64,000 nucleotides of DNA from Bradyrhizobium icense (GCF_001693385.1 NZ_CP016428.1:620001-684000), one strand, 5' to 3'. Positions 38,691 through 47,727 are shown, counted from the stretch's first letter. Notes: generated from the letters alone by a model not told the origin. A program made the numbers and translations.

Positions 38691-38858
38691 CTACGGGCGA
38701 GCGTCGATTGACCGAAAGAACATCCAGGCTAAAGCAGCTGCATCAAAAATGCCCATGCGCGCATCCTCGCTCATCCAGGGCTTCCGCGCAGGCGGCAGGT
38801 AAAGGCTCAAAGCCGGAATGTGCTTTGCAATCGTTTCGGCGATGGCGTGTTTGGTCAT
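38691..38858 (-). pseudogene. C-terminal piece of a RuvC-like protein (split by frameshift)
   Basis: The 55 codons MTKHAIAETIAKHIPALS... to ...EDARMGIFDAAALAWMFF look like the C-terminal half of the resolvase-like family, whose full-length members read TKHEIAE... and KPWMSED in one chain. The start overlaps the stop of the upstream piece (ATGA), so expression by translational coupling is possible. Confidence 0.55.
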
Positions 38859-39202
38859 GGTGTGAACTCCTCGAAGCACTCAATGATCTGTGCACGCGAA
38901 TAGGTGCGGACGAGCATGCCACGCTGACTAGCGAGCTCAGCTGCGTCACGGTTAAGCTCTCGGATGCGAGTTGCGCGATGAGTGCCGGTCGCCGACATGT
39001 CTTGGAGAACCAGCACGTCAGGCGTGTGCAACGCCAAAAGCGATTCAATGCGATCCAAGCAACGAGCATTTTTGTCTGCACCGCGCGCATCGTAAACTCC
39101 CCAATCGACCGGAGAGAGCCAGCTCTCAAAGAGCACGAATGCGAAACCGCGCGATTGGAAATGAATAGCGAAGACGCGGTCGCGCCGTTTTCGGTAGATC
39201 AT
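38855..39202 (-). pseudogene. N-terminal piece of a RuvC/RNase H-fold resolvase-like protein
   Basis: The 115 residues contain VFAIHFQSRGFAFVLFE...SPVDWGV, as in the first strands of RNase H-fold resolvases, and LLALHTPDVLVLQDMS with a plausible acidic residue. The frame ends at FEEFTP, and the family continuation TKHAIAE appears at once in another frame. It is part of an operon after an XRE regulator, with a 4-base overlap. It could be a broken gene or a two-piece protein. Confidence 0.6.
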
Positions 39203-39558
39203 GAGCGATTCGTGTGCTTCCTTTGTTCTGCGCGCGCAATTGCGGCCTCGAACAGTTCGATTTTCTTCCTGGTCTTCCTCGATGGATCGCCTTGTATCTT
39301 TTCGTACATCTCCCAGAGGCGCGTCATCACATCGGCCTCAATGCTGGCCGAAATATCAGGGAACAGCTCCGCTGCGGGAGCGCCAAATAAAACGAAGCAG
39401 GCGATCACCAACCTGAGTGTCGGTGGACGTTGCTTTTGTTCGATCCGTGAGACGACTTCGGCACGCTTCCATCCGAGCAGGTGCGCGAGCTCCCCTTGTG
39501 AGAGACCCCACCGCAGGCGGTATGAACGTAAATAGTTTAAGGGTTTTCTTGTCTTCAT
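39199..39558 (-). CDS. XRE-family helix-turn-helix regulator
   Basis: The 119-residue protein has a Cro/CI-type helix-turn-helix (YRLRWGLSQGELAHLLGWKRAEVVSRIEQKQRPPTL, about residues 13-47). The C-terminal half is helical and charged. It is the first gene of the minus operon and overlaps the RuvC-like gene by 4 bases. It may control its own operon. Confidence 0.85.
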   Translation of the reverse strand: MKTRKPLNYLRSYRLRWGLSQGELAHLLGWKRAEVVSRIEQKQRPPTLRLVIACFVLFGAPAAELFPDISASIEADVMTRLWEMYEKIQGDPSRKTRKKIELFEAAIARAEQRKHTNRS

Positions 39559-39727
39559 GGTCTGTGTTTGCCAACCGCCAAATGTTGGAAAACACGCGCC
39601 ATGATGCGCGAGGTGCGTCGAGGTCGGGAGGGGTGGAGATTTGCCAAATTGGCAAAGAGGTGGATTGCCCCAGACCAGCCAGCCGCGGGAGCGTGCGAAG
39701 CTGTGCCGGGCTCAAAGATGGGGATGA

Positions 39728-39851
39728 GGGGACGTGGGGAGGTCCCCCCTCGGGTCAGGGCTGCCTGCAGTAAGAGGTAGTGGTTTGCTTGTGATGTGTA
39801 TGGGTGTGGGCAAGGGCTGTTCGGCGACAGTCCCCACATCCCCACGTCCCC
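39728..39851. repeat. Perfect 13-base inverted repeat between the ATPase and XRE genes
   Basis: GGGGACGTGGGGA (39728-39740) is inverted at 39839-39851, just past the ATPase stop codon. About 98 bases lie between. The arms are G-rich on one strand and might fold into hairpins or G-quadruplex-like structures. The gap 39559-39852 holds no supported gene. Confidence 0.6.
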
Positions 39852-39852
39852 A

Positions 39853-41175
39853 TTATACCTCCGGCGGCGCGCTCGCTATTGCGTTCACTCCGTAGCGTGT
39901 GCACAGCAGCTCGATCTTCGATCGATCGCCGATGGGTACGACATACACCCCATGGCTCTTATATGTTCTAACATTGAGGCGCTTTCGCAAAATGCTGCCA
40001 ATCCAGCGGTTGGTGATGGGCCTTTCATACTCGAAGCCGTATCGTTCGATAAATATCGCCACGATGTCGGACACCGGAACGACTGGCCTGTCTGCACCAG
40101 TGATGAGTTCAGCGAGGATCTCCAGCACCTGGGCCTCCACCAGCAAGCCCCGGTCAGCAACCAGACTGAGCTGTGCCTCCAGCGCCATGGATCGTAACTC
40201 GGTGCGTAGATGTTGATCGGAAACGACGCTGAGGAGCGGTAACAAGATCTGGTTGAGCCTCGGTTCGAGCTGTGGATCGACCAGGGTTTCATCGAGCTTC
40301 ACTTCCATCCTTCGGTGAAATCGATACAGCAGTAGCTTATTGCGAAGCTCGCGGGCTTCGTCTTTGAATCTTTCCGGGAGATTTATGGGGATGTCGGGGC
40401 GCAGCTGTCGTGAGCCCATCTCTTCGGTTATGAACCGGCTTTCCAACCCTTTATCGTCGTAGCTGCCGCGTGTAGCTACTATCTTGGGGCCAAATACGTG
40501 AAAGGCCTGCGGATTGAACTCGCGCTGGTTATTCATCAGTGTGCGTAGCACTGGTAGGCCTCGGACGTTGCCGTTGTTCAAAATTTTCACAATTTCGGCT
40601 TTCTCGTCGCTGAAGCGGAAATCTGCTTCATCGAAGACAAGCGTGCCACCAAAGGCGTTCAGTGTGTGGAAGATCGGTGATACCGTTGAAGCTCCACTCG
40701 CGAAAAAGCCCCTGTAGCAGAGCGAGCCGATTGTCAGAAGCGCGCGGGTCTTGCCGCTTCCATAATCGCCCCGCAAGCGCAGATACGGCAATTCATTGAA
40801 GGCATCATAGAGCCACGTCAGTAGGACATAGTACGTGGCCACTTTCTCGAACGATGGAGTGAAGTCGACGTAGCGGTGAATGAACTGCTGAATATCAGCG
40901 ACGAGTTTTTCCTCGCTTCCATAAATTGATGGTTCGGATGGAAGCATTACAACTTCATTCTTGATGAGGTTGTTATTTGGAGAGAATGGCACGAGTCGCG
41001 CATCGGAGCCGAGGTCGATGCCATCCTGCAGCGTCCAGCGTCCAGCGCTATAAATCGCGAAGACAGTTCGCCGATCCTTAGGACGAAATGCCATCTCCAC
41101 AATCGTGCCGTCTTCAAGGACTGCGGATGCGGTTGGTATAATCTGCCTCTTTTTCTGCTCGGTGTCGGTTTCCAC
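39853..41175 (-). CDS. P-loop ATPase of a mobile element (primase/helicase-associated type)
   Basis: The 440-residue protein has Walker A LRGDYGSGKTRAL and Walker B GTLVFDEADF. FSDEKAEIVKILNNGNVRGLPVLRT between them and a C-terminal winged-helix-like part (ITNRWIGSILRKRLNVRTYKSHGVY) resemble helicase-type proteins of phages and islands. A GTG start is used at 41175. It may drive replication of the island, but no primase domain is present. It is divergent from the SnoaL-like gene. Confidence 0.6.
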   Translation of the reverse strand: METDTEQKKRQIIPTASAVLEDGTIVEMAFRPKDRRTVFAIYSAGRWTLQDGIDLGSDARLVPFSPNNNLIKNEVVMLPSEPSIYGSEEKLVADIQQFIHRYVDFTPSFEKVATYYVLLTWLYDAFNELPYLRLRGDYGSGKTRALLTIGSLCYRGFFASGASTVSPIFHTLNAFGGTLVFDEADFRFSDEKAEIVKILNNGNVRGLPVLRTLMNNQREFNPQAFHVFGPKIVATRGSYDDKGLESRFITEEMGSRQLRPDIPINLPERFKDEARELRNKLLLYRFHRRMEVKLDETLVDPQLEPRLNQILLPLLSVVSDQHLRTELRSMALEAQLSLVADRGLLVEAQVLEILAELITGADRPVVPVSDIVAIFIERYGFEYERPITNRWIGSILRKRLNVRTYKSHGVYVVPIGDRSKIELLCTRYGVNAIASAPPEV

Positions 41176-41325
41176 GAGACAAATCTATCTGGCCTCAGGA
41201 CATTCTGCAGAAGGGCGATAGCGCCTATACCGGCATGCACCCGCCAGAGCCGCAAGCAGCGCGATGGCCGGAGCATAGCCGAAGTGCTAAAAGGACAGTC
41301 GCTAAAGCACGCAGGAGAACCAATC

Positions 41326-41742
41326 ATGGGATCGATCACGGCGATTGCCAACGCTTTCTTTGCCGCTTGCGAGACTGGAAAGGGCTGGGAAGGCTGTAAG
41401 ACTTACTGTGCTCCAAATGCCACTTTTGCCGCTCAGGCCGAACCGCTTGCCGATATCAAGGCTCTCTCGGAATACGCGGATTGGATGAAGGGGCTAATGA
41501 CTATTATGCCGGACGGCCGCTACGAGGTGAAATCCTTCGCCACCGATACTGAACGAAACAATGTCGCGGCCTATGCTGTTTTTTCGGGTACTCATACTGG
41601 TCCCGGCGGTCCGTGTGAGCCGACCGGTAAGAAGACGACTTCGGACTACGTCTACGTGATGCAATTCACTGGCGACAAGATCAGTCACATGACCAAGATA
41701 TGGAATTCTGGTGTGGCACTAAAGCAGCTGGGATGGATTTGA
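41326..41742 (+). CDS. SnoaL-like (NTF2-fold) protein
   Basis: The 138-residue protein has the NTF2-like pattern ITAIANAFFAACETGKGWEGCKTYCAPNATF and ends with HMTKIWNSGVAL. AGGAG precedes the ATG 41326; the frame is open 14 codons further upstream. Members include polyketide cyclases and ester-cyclase-like proteins. The substrate is unknown. Confidence 0.85.
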   Translation: MGSITAIANAFFAACETGKGWEGCKTYCAPNATFAAQAEPLADIKALSEYADWMKGLMTIMPDGRYEVKSFATDTERNNVAAYAVFSGTHTGPGGPCEPTGKKTTSDYVYVMQFTGDKISHMTKIWNSGVALKQLGWI

Positions 41743-41804
41743 GCGGCAACGAGCGTTCCTGTGGCCGCTTGCTGCGAGTATCAGTAGTAGATTACTTAGC
41801 GCCT

Positions 41805-41846
41805 CGGCCCAATTGCGACGCCGGGCCGATCACAGTTGATCCGACG
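41805..41846. repeat. 42-bp direct repeat, left copy
   Basis: This segment and 47287-47328 share 35 of 42 bases in the same orientation, with an identical core CACAGTTGATCCGACG. The copies bracket the LprI pseudogene, the CHAT gene and the VHL gene. The repeat might be a remnant of transposon ends. Confidence 0.6.
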
Positions 41847-41933
41847 GCCCAGACGCGAGGACTCGGGCGGTTGATGCAAGCTGTGCTCGACCGGCGCAGT
41901 TCACGGCAAATTTTACGCCACAGGAGGGCGACG

Positions 41934-42330
41934 GTGCCGAGGACGATCACTTTCATGCTCTCTGGGCTCGTTGCTGCGTTGGCGGCGTCGGATGCGGGAG
42001 CCGAATGGTACGGACCGGATTACCGGCAATGCGCGGAGATGCCGACCGCTCAGCTTGTCGCCTGCGTAAAAAAGCGTGCCGGCCACTGGGATCGGGAGCT
42101 GAACCGGGGTCTATCAGCAACTGATGGCTGGCCTGGCCCCGCAGCAGCGGGAACGTCTTCGGGCCGCCCAGCGGCTGTGGATTCAGTATCGCGATGCGAA
42201 CTGCGGATTCTCCGCTGCAGGCGAAGGCTCCATCGCGGGCGTCGAGGCCGCCGAATGCCTCAGGGTCATGACGCAGCTCCGCTATAACGAGCTGGACAGT
42301 ACGGCGAATCCGGAAAAGCCGCGGAACTGA
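41934..42330 (+). pseudogene. LprI/DUF1311-like exported protein with a frameshift
   Basis: A GTG start with AGGAGGG before it opens a signal peptide (TITFMLSGLVAALAASDAGA) and a DUF1311/lysozyme-inhibitor-like domain. After WDRELNR a run of four G bases shifts the frame. Removing one G gives VYQQLMAGLAPQQRERLRAA...IQYRDANCGF...CLRVMTQLRYNEL, which is the family continuation. So the gene is broken by one base, or the sequence has an error. It probably once made a periplasmic inhibitor of lysozyme. Confidence 0.8.
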
Positions 42331-42743
42331 GAGGGCGTGCTTTGCGCGCGAGAAGTGCCCTGCCGCATCGTTGCTTGTGCCCGCGGGTGCGGCCAAGGTG
42401 GACAATGACTGCAGCCTCGCCGGTATTCTGAACCGGCGGCAAGGAGGCACGCCTCCCGACTATTTCCCTTTGCGCAATGAAGACGGGCCGCTGCTGATGG
42501 CCGGCCGCACGTGCTGATCCTCAGCGGAAGCGATGCAGCATCTAAGTCCCCAACCCGCGCACCACAATTTATGGTCGGCAATCGTGTTTCAGGTGACCTC
42601 CCGGGCAGGAGCCACTTCTGAAGGCTAGACCTCACCACGTTACCTCCAGCACGAGCACCAGGAACGGTGACGTGCTCAGCAAAGCTGCTGTATCATTGTG
42701 TCGTGCAGCTGCTGACGCGCACCTGGAGAGGGAGTGCCGCGCG
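42331..42743. other. Gap before the CHAT gene
   Basis: These 413 bases hold no supported gene. A plus frame at 42377-42517 has a protein-like composition but lacks a good start. The promoter of the CHAT gene should lie at the right end. Confidence 0.45.
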
Positions 42744-45700
42744 ATGCCACGACTGCGCTGTGTGGTGCTGCTGACGCTATTCTGGCTTCTGGGTGCAGCA
42801 TCGACCGCTGCCGCGCAGAACACGCGCGTTGATGCGCCGAAGACCCGCGCTGACTTCGAGAAACTTGTGCTCGAACGGGCGCATCCGGATAGCCTCGCCA
42901 CCGACTTCGCCGGCGCTTTCGGTAACATCTACCAGTATCTGGTACCGGCTCGGTTCCTCGACGGCCGCCTCTACGAGCAGGCCCTGCAGCAAATGGCTGT
43001 GACCGACGGCCTTGGTTGCGGCCCACCAATGGCGCCGCGGGCGCGGCTGGCCTGCATGGCCAATCACGCCGCTACAGCCCTGACGTCGTTGACGCTCTTT
43101 TCCGAAGCTATACTGCTTCGCACGGACGCCGTGAACTTCGCCGAGGGTATGGCTGATGCCGACCCGGCGCCGTTGACCGATTCCCTTCTTGCGCTCGCGG
43201 GCGACGAATGGACTCACGGCTCGATGATGAAGGCGGAGGCCGTTGTGCGCCGGGCTTCTGCGCTGATGGCTGGCCGGCCAGATGCTGTGACGGCCAGACA
43301 GCGCATGCTGCTGGCTGTGCTCCAAGCGCAGCTTGCCGACGCCCGTCTCGATGACGGCGCGGCCGTCGCAGCCCTGTCCGAGGCCGTGAATGCACAACTG
43401 GCCAAGGGGACACATCGGGAACCTGCCGATGGTTACCTGTCCGATCTAGTCATGCAGCACCTGCGCGGGCGTTTCTGTCCGAAGTGCGGTCATCCCGTCG
43501 CTGAACCCGTACAGCGCTGGCTGACGGCGATGCTTCAAGCAGATCTTGGCTCCGATTTCCGTGCCTACGACGAGAAAACGCCCGATCGCATGGGGCTGCT
43601 GCTCAAGATGCTCATTGCGCCGCAAGGCACCGTTCCGACTGCCACACTGCAGAGTTACGCGCGGCGGTATCTGGCCGCACAGCCACCAAGACAAGTTACC
43701 GGCATTCGCAAGTTCTTACCGCCGGGTACCGGCGACGTCGCGACCGCCCAGATGCTGACGCTATCCTATTTTCTCGAAGGAGGATCGCCGATCGTTACCG
43801 ATCAGCCGCGGCTCAGGATCCTGCGCGAAGCGGTGCCGCGGCGGCAGGCGATCTTGATGAAAGAGTTTCTCGAGTACGTCGTAGGCGATCATTTCTCGCA
43901 ATTTGGTGCCGACATCCTCGTCCCCGCCGCATTAGAGGAGGCATCCTGGCACTATGAGCGAGCCGGCCTTCGCAACGCGGCGCGCCTGACGCTGGAATTC
44001 CTGATGGATTGGCAGCGCAAGCGCGACATGTCGGGCACGGGCGAGCAGACCCTCGTCAAGGAAACCACGATCCGGCAGGCACGCGTGTTCGTACTGGCGC
44101 TGGCCCGTCTCGCTGCGTTGCAGCTTGCCGCGGGCGATCGCGCGGCTGCGACGAAGAGCCTCGGTGATGCCAGCGCCATCGCACAGGCAAAGCTTCGCGC
44201 GGAATGGCGACACGGGGGCGAGCGCACCATACTGACGATGCGCGATCTATCAGAAGCGCTGCGGCTGATCGCGCAGACGCGTCATGAGCTGCTGGCGCCC
44301 ACGCGGTTTGCAGAGAACCCTCCTGGCGCGGATGCGCTGTTCCGCGCGATGCAGGCGGCGATCACGGGCGAGACCGGACTGACCCTCGAAGTTGCGCGAC
44401 AGCGGCGCATCCTGAGCACGCCGCGACTTGCCGAGCTACGCCGTGAACACCTGCATGCCACGGCAGAAGCCGCGCGCATCGCCGAGATTGAGCAAAGATA
44501 TGAGCCATTCAACTATGAAGGGGCCATGACACGCGCACGGCGCGAAGCCGAAACCCGCCGCGACGAGCTTGCGGCCGAACTGGACAGGCTGGCGGCGCCG
44601 CAACCGGCGGCCGGGGACATCGAGCCCGTGACGCTTGAGGAGGCGAAGGCTAGCCTCAGGTCTGGGGAGGCGCTCGTCCTGCTGCGCGTCGGCAGCCACA
44701 GTCTCGATGGCTTCCTGCTCGATCACGACGGCAGCACGTCGATCTGGCGCACATCCATTCACAAGGACGAGCTGGAAGCTCTGGTCAAATCACTTCGGGC
44801 GGGCGTCGATATGGCAACGTCCAGGGTGCCGGAGTTCAAAGTTGAGGAAGCGGCGCGACTTCACGATGTGATCTTCGGTTCTGCCAAAGTGCGTCTATCG
44901 AACTATCGCAAGCTCATCGTGCTTGGGGACGGTTCGTTGCAGTCGCTGCCTTATGGGATCCTGCTCACACGCAAGCCTGCTCAGGCTCCGAAAACGGCCG
45001 ACGGGTTCCGTGCGGCCGCGCTACCCTGGCTGGTCCGCACCCACGCGATCGCCCTTGTGCCGTCGGTGCGCAGTCTCGTCGCGCAGCGCTCCAGCGCAGC
45101 TGTAAGTACCGCGCCGCGGCCGTTCCTTGGCGTCGGCAATCCGCAACTGGCTTCGAGCGGCGCCGGTCAGCGCAGCATCGATGTGACCTCCGTATTCGGG
45201 AGCGCCGGGAGCGGTCTTGCTGATGTGGGGGTGCTGCGCACGTTGGCGAGCCTGCCGGAGACCGAGGACGAGTTGCGGCAGATCGCCGATGTCCTGCGGG
45301 CCGGGCCGGAAGACATTGTTGTCGGCGCCAAAGCAAATGAGGCGGCCCTGAAAGCGATGCCGCTGGAGCAATACCGCACGATCGCGTTCGCAACCCACGG
45401 CGCGCTTGCCGGCGAATTGGCAGGCACGAGCGAGCCCGGTCTGGTGCTCACGCCACCTATCCAGGCGACGGTTGAAGATGACGGCTACCTGAGCCTTTCA
45501 GAAATTCTCGGCCTCAGGCTCGACGCCGATCTCGTGATCCTTTCGGCCTGCAACACCGGCACCTCCGACGGCAGACCGCGTGCGGAGAGCCTCTCAGGGC
45601 TGGCACGCGGCTTCTTCAACGCAGGCGCCCGCAGCCTGCTCGTGACGCACTGGACGATTCCGTCGGAGTCGGCGGTCAAGACGACGACCGGCCTCGTGGC

Positions 45701-45848
45701 AGCGCGGGGGCGGGATCAAGCGATGGATTGGGCCGATGCGCTTCGTGAGGCAACGCTCGCCATCATCGACAAGGAAGGGCCGGCAGAGTGGGCGCATCCC
45801 ACCTTCTGGGGCGGCTATGTGGCGATCGGCGTGCTGCCGACGCAATGA
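42744..45848 (+). CDS. Secreted CHAT-domain (caspase-like) protease with helical N-terminal region
   Basis: The 1034-residue protein starts with a signal peptide (MPRLRCVVLLTLFWLLGAASTAAA). About 650 residues of TPR-like helical repeats follow, then a CHAT domain from about residue 690. The catalytic dyad is His885 in AFATHGAL and Cys936 in LSACNTG. THWTIPSESA and FWGGYVAIG near the end are also typical. CHAT proteins cleave partner proteins and are often activated by a partner. This copy should work outside the cytoplasm. The gene ends 13 bases before the convergent VHL-domain gene. The frame extends 24 codons upstream of 42744, but the signal peptide fixes the start. Confidence 0.9.
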   Translation: MPRLRCVVLLTLFWLLGAASTAAAQNTRVDAPKTRADFEKLVLERAHPDSLATDFAGAFGNIYQYLVPARFLDGRLYEQALQQMAVTDGLGCGPPMAPRARLACMANHAATALTSLTLFSEAILLRTDAVNFAEGMADADPAPLTDSLLALAGDEWTHGSMMKAEAVVRRASALMAGRPDAVTARQRMLLAVLQAQLADARLDDGAAVAALSEAVNAQLAKGTHREPADGYLSDLVMQHLRGRFCPKCGHPVAEPVQRWLTAMLQADLGSDFRAYDEKTPDRMGLLLKMLIAPQGTVPTATLQSYARRYLAAQPPRQVTGIRKFLPPGTGDVATAQMLTLSYFLEGGSPIVTDQPRLRILREAVPRRQAILMKEFLEYVVGDHFSQFGADILVPAALEEASWHYERAGLRNAARLTLEFLMDWQRKRDMSGTGEQTLVKETTIRQARVFVLALARLAALQLAAGDRAAATKSLGDASAIAQAKLRAEWRHGGERTILTMRDLSEALRLIAQTRHELLAPTRFAENPPGADALFRAMQAAITGETGLTLEVARQRRILSTPRLAELRREHLHATAEAARIAEIEQRYEPFNYEGAMTRARREAETRRDELAAELDRLAAPQPAAGDIEPVTLEEAKASLRSGEALVLLRVGSHSLDGFLLDHDGSTSIWRTSIHKDELEALVKSLRAGVDMATSRVPEFKVEEAARLHDVIFGSAKVRLSNYRKLIVLGDGSLQSLPYGILLTRKPAQAPKTADGFRAAALPWLVRTHAIALVPSVRSLVAQRSSAAVSTAPRPFLGVGNPQLASSGAGQRSIDVTSVFGSAGSGLADVGVLRTLASLPETEDELRQIADVLRAGPEDIVVGAKANEAALKAMPLEQYRTIAFATHGALAGELAGTSEPGLVLTPPIQATVEDDGYLSLSEILGLRLDADLVILSACNTGTSDGRPRAESLSGLARGFFNAGARSLLVTHWTIPSESAVKTTTGLVAARGRDQAMDWADALREATLAIIDKEGPAEWAHPTFWGGYVAIGVLPTQ

Positions 45849-45861
45849 CCGCCTCACGTCC

Positions 45862-47118
45862 CTACCGAAACGCACCTCCGTTCCACCGCATCGCGCGCGG
45901 TGATCCGCCGTGCCCACGCCAGCGAACGGTCGGGATTCGGCCGGCGTCGACCGTAACCATCATGCCGAGCAGATCGCCTACTGCGAGCTTAAGGAGCGGG
46001 CCCTCGCGCACATAGATCATCACCGAGCAGACCTGCATTCCGCACGCGCTGCTCCGCCCGCCGCCTGTGCACGTTATTCCCTCATGGCTGATGATCAGAT
46101 CGGCTTTTCCGTCGCCGGTCAGGTCCCGTTCGATCACCGCCGCCGGATCGATCCTGCCGCCTCTCCTCTCGCACGCATCGCTAATCTGCTCCCTGATGAG
46201 ATAGTCCGCCGCCTTGGAACGGGCGGCGGGCTGGGACGCGCCGGCCTCGGTGCCGTCTCCTTGCCTTAAGTCGACGAACCGCAAGCCGGCAGCGGAGATG
46301 AGGAGCCTGAACGTCGCCTTGGCTGTCGGGCAGCAACGCGGCTCACCCGGACCGAGCACGGTGCCCGTATAGCTGATGGCGCCGCTCTCGAATCGCACAT
46401 CGCGCGGTTCGGTCCCGATAGTTTCGGTCTGTCCGAACGGTGCGAAAGCGCCTTCGGGTCCGGCCTTAAGCACGATGGCAATCTGATACACGGCATTGCC
46501 GCCGACCGCCGACTCATGGGTCACGAAAGCGACCGCGTAATCTGCCGGATCGTCTGGCATTTTTCCGTAGAAGAGTGTCGCTCCGCCGACGAAGTCGGTT
46601 AGGGGACATGTCTTCGCACCCTTGCCAGACATGTCGCAGTCGATGCGGCTGGTCTCGATGTACCGCTCGACCGCGGGCGCTGCCGGCCCCTTGATATTTG
46701 ACTTGTAATTCTGCGCGGCAGCGCTCGCCGCGTTACCGCCAACGGTTTTCGATTGCGGCGCCAGAGGAGCAGTCTCTCCCTTTCCGTCGATCGACACCCG
46801 TCGGGGCTCGCGCGTTGGCATATAGATTGCGAGGCAATCCTCGTTTTCATTTGTCAGAACCCAAGGATGGGTGAGATAGGTCTGCTGATGGTAACTTTGA
46901 TGCGGCCGCACTGCCGCATAGAAGTGCCGTCTGCCCTCGTAGTTGATCCAGTAAATTCTTAAAGTGATCGGCATCAAGTTCGTGAAAGTAATGGACGTGG
47001 AAACCGCTCCCTCGGTGGACCGCAGTCCGGTTTCTTCCGGGCAATGAGCACCTGCGGCGAGAGCGAGGCTTGGGCAGACTGCTAGTATCAAAGTAAACAT
47101 CAACCGCGTGCGGTTCAT
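45862..47118 (-). CDS. Exported protein with von Hippel-Lindau beta domain and C-terminal FG-GAP-like segment
   Basis: The 418-residue protein has a signal peptide (MNRTRLMFTLILAVCPSLALAA) and then a VHL-like beta domain (about residues 38-100: ITFTNLMPITLRIYWINYEG...TYLTHPWVLTN). Residues that align with the hydroxyproline pocket of human pVHL are Trp57, Tyr67, Thr80 (Ser111 in human), His84 and Trp86. Several Cys residues could form disulfides. The C-terminal part has DLTGDGKADLIISHE, an integrin-like calcium loop. Start 47118 has GGAG upstream; the frame is open 26 codons further. It is convergent with the CHAT protease gene. Confidence 0.8.
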   Translation of the reverse strand: MNRTRLMFTLILAVCPSLALAAGAHCPEETGLRSTEGAVSTSITFTNLMPITLRIYWINYEGRRHFYAAVRPHQSYHQQTYLTHPWVLTNENEDCLAIYMPTREPRRVSIDGKGETAPLAPQSKTVGGNAASAAAQNYKSNIKGPAAPAVERYIETSRIDCDMSGKGAKTCPLTDFVGGATLFYGKMPDDPADYAVAFVTHESAVGGNAVYQIAIVLKAGPEGAFAPFGQTETIGTEPRDVRFESGAISYTGTVLGPGEPRCCPTAKATFRLLISAAGLRFVDLRQGDGTEAGASQPAARSKAADYLIREQISDACERRGGRIDPAAVIERDLTGDGKADLIISHEGITCTGGGRSSACGMQVCSVMIYVREGPLLKLAVGDLLGMMVTVDAGRIPTVRWRGHGGSPRAMRWNGGAFR

Positions 47119-47286
47119 GGCTTGCTCCGAAGTTGACGCAGTCGCATGTGTTCGCCTTAAAACAAGCGGCCGATACAGCGGTCTGGTCTGCTTCACCAGC
47201 AGGTTATGGCACGCAAGCTTACAACGGATCTGTACGCACTAAAAGCTCCAGCCGACATGCGCTTGGGCTCGATGTGGTTGGCGACG

Positions 47287-47328
47287 CGGCCCATTACCGG
47301 CGTCGGGCCAAACACAGTTGATCCGACG
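47287..47328. repeat. 42-bp direct repeat, right copy
   Basis: This copy matches 41805-41846 at 35 of 42 positions and lies upstream of the small gene at 47524. The remainder of 47119-47523 shows no gene on either strand that I can support. Confidence 0.6.
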
Positions 47329-47523
47329 TCACAGAACATCGAGCAGAGCTCGATGCCAATTGAGCGAAGTGTTTCCACTTTGCCGGATTGGATTGTATCC
47401 GCACCAATTAGCTTCTTAGACCAAGAGCATACGCTGCAGACGGCCAAGGCCCGAAATCTCGCCCTACCTGGCAAATTATCGCGTCTGGAATCGAGAGGTG
47501 CGAAGGCCTTATCATACAAGCCC

Positions 47524-47727
47524 ATGGTCACAATCAACGTCAATTGGGAGTACTTTCTTGCCGTGATCGGCACACTGGTCGTGCTCGCTTACTACGCCAA
47601 TGGGCGGTTTACCAAGCTGGAGACATCCGTCGAGTGGATGAAAAGCGCGATTGAGAGCCTCACTCAGCACAACGAAGCCGCCGCTATACGCACACACCAG
47701 GTCCATCAGCGTACGCTTCGAGACTAA
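47524..47727 (+). CDS. Small membrane-anchored coiled-coil protein
   Basis: The 67-residue protein has one N-terminal membrane helix (WEYFLAVIGTLVVLAYYANG) and a short helical tail that may dimerise. The reading frame is open from 47206, but the ATG at 47524 begins the plausible protein. Ribosome binding site is weak. The next gene is the convergent serine recombinase, 31 bases away. Confidence 0.45.
   Translation: MVTINVNWEYFLAVIGTLVVLAYYANGRFTKLETSVEWMKSAIESLTQHNEAAAIRTHQVHQRTLRD

Noticed and set aside
42377..42517. Protein-like plus frame before the CHAT gene
   Set aside because: It lacks a convincing start and ribosome binding site; it may be a remnant, but nothing supports it.
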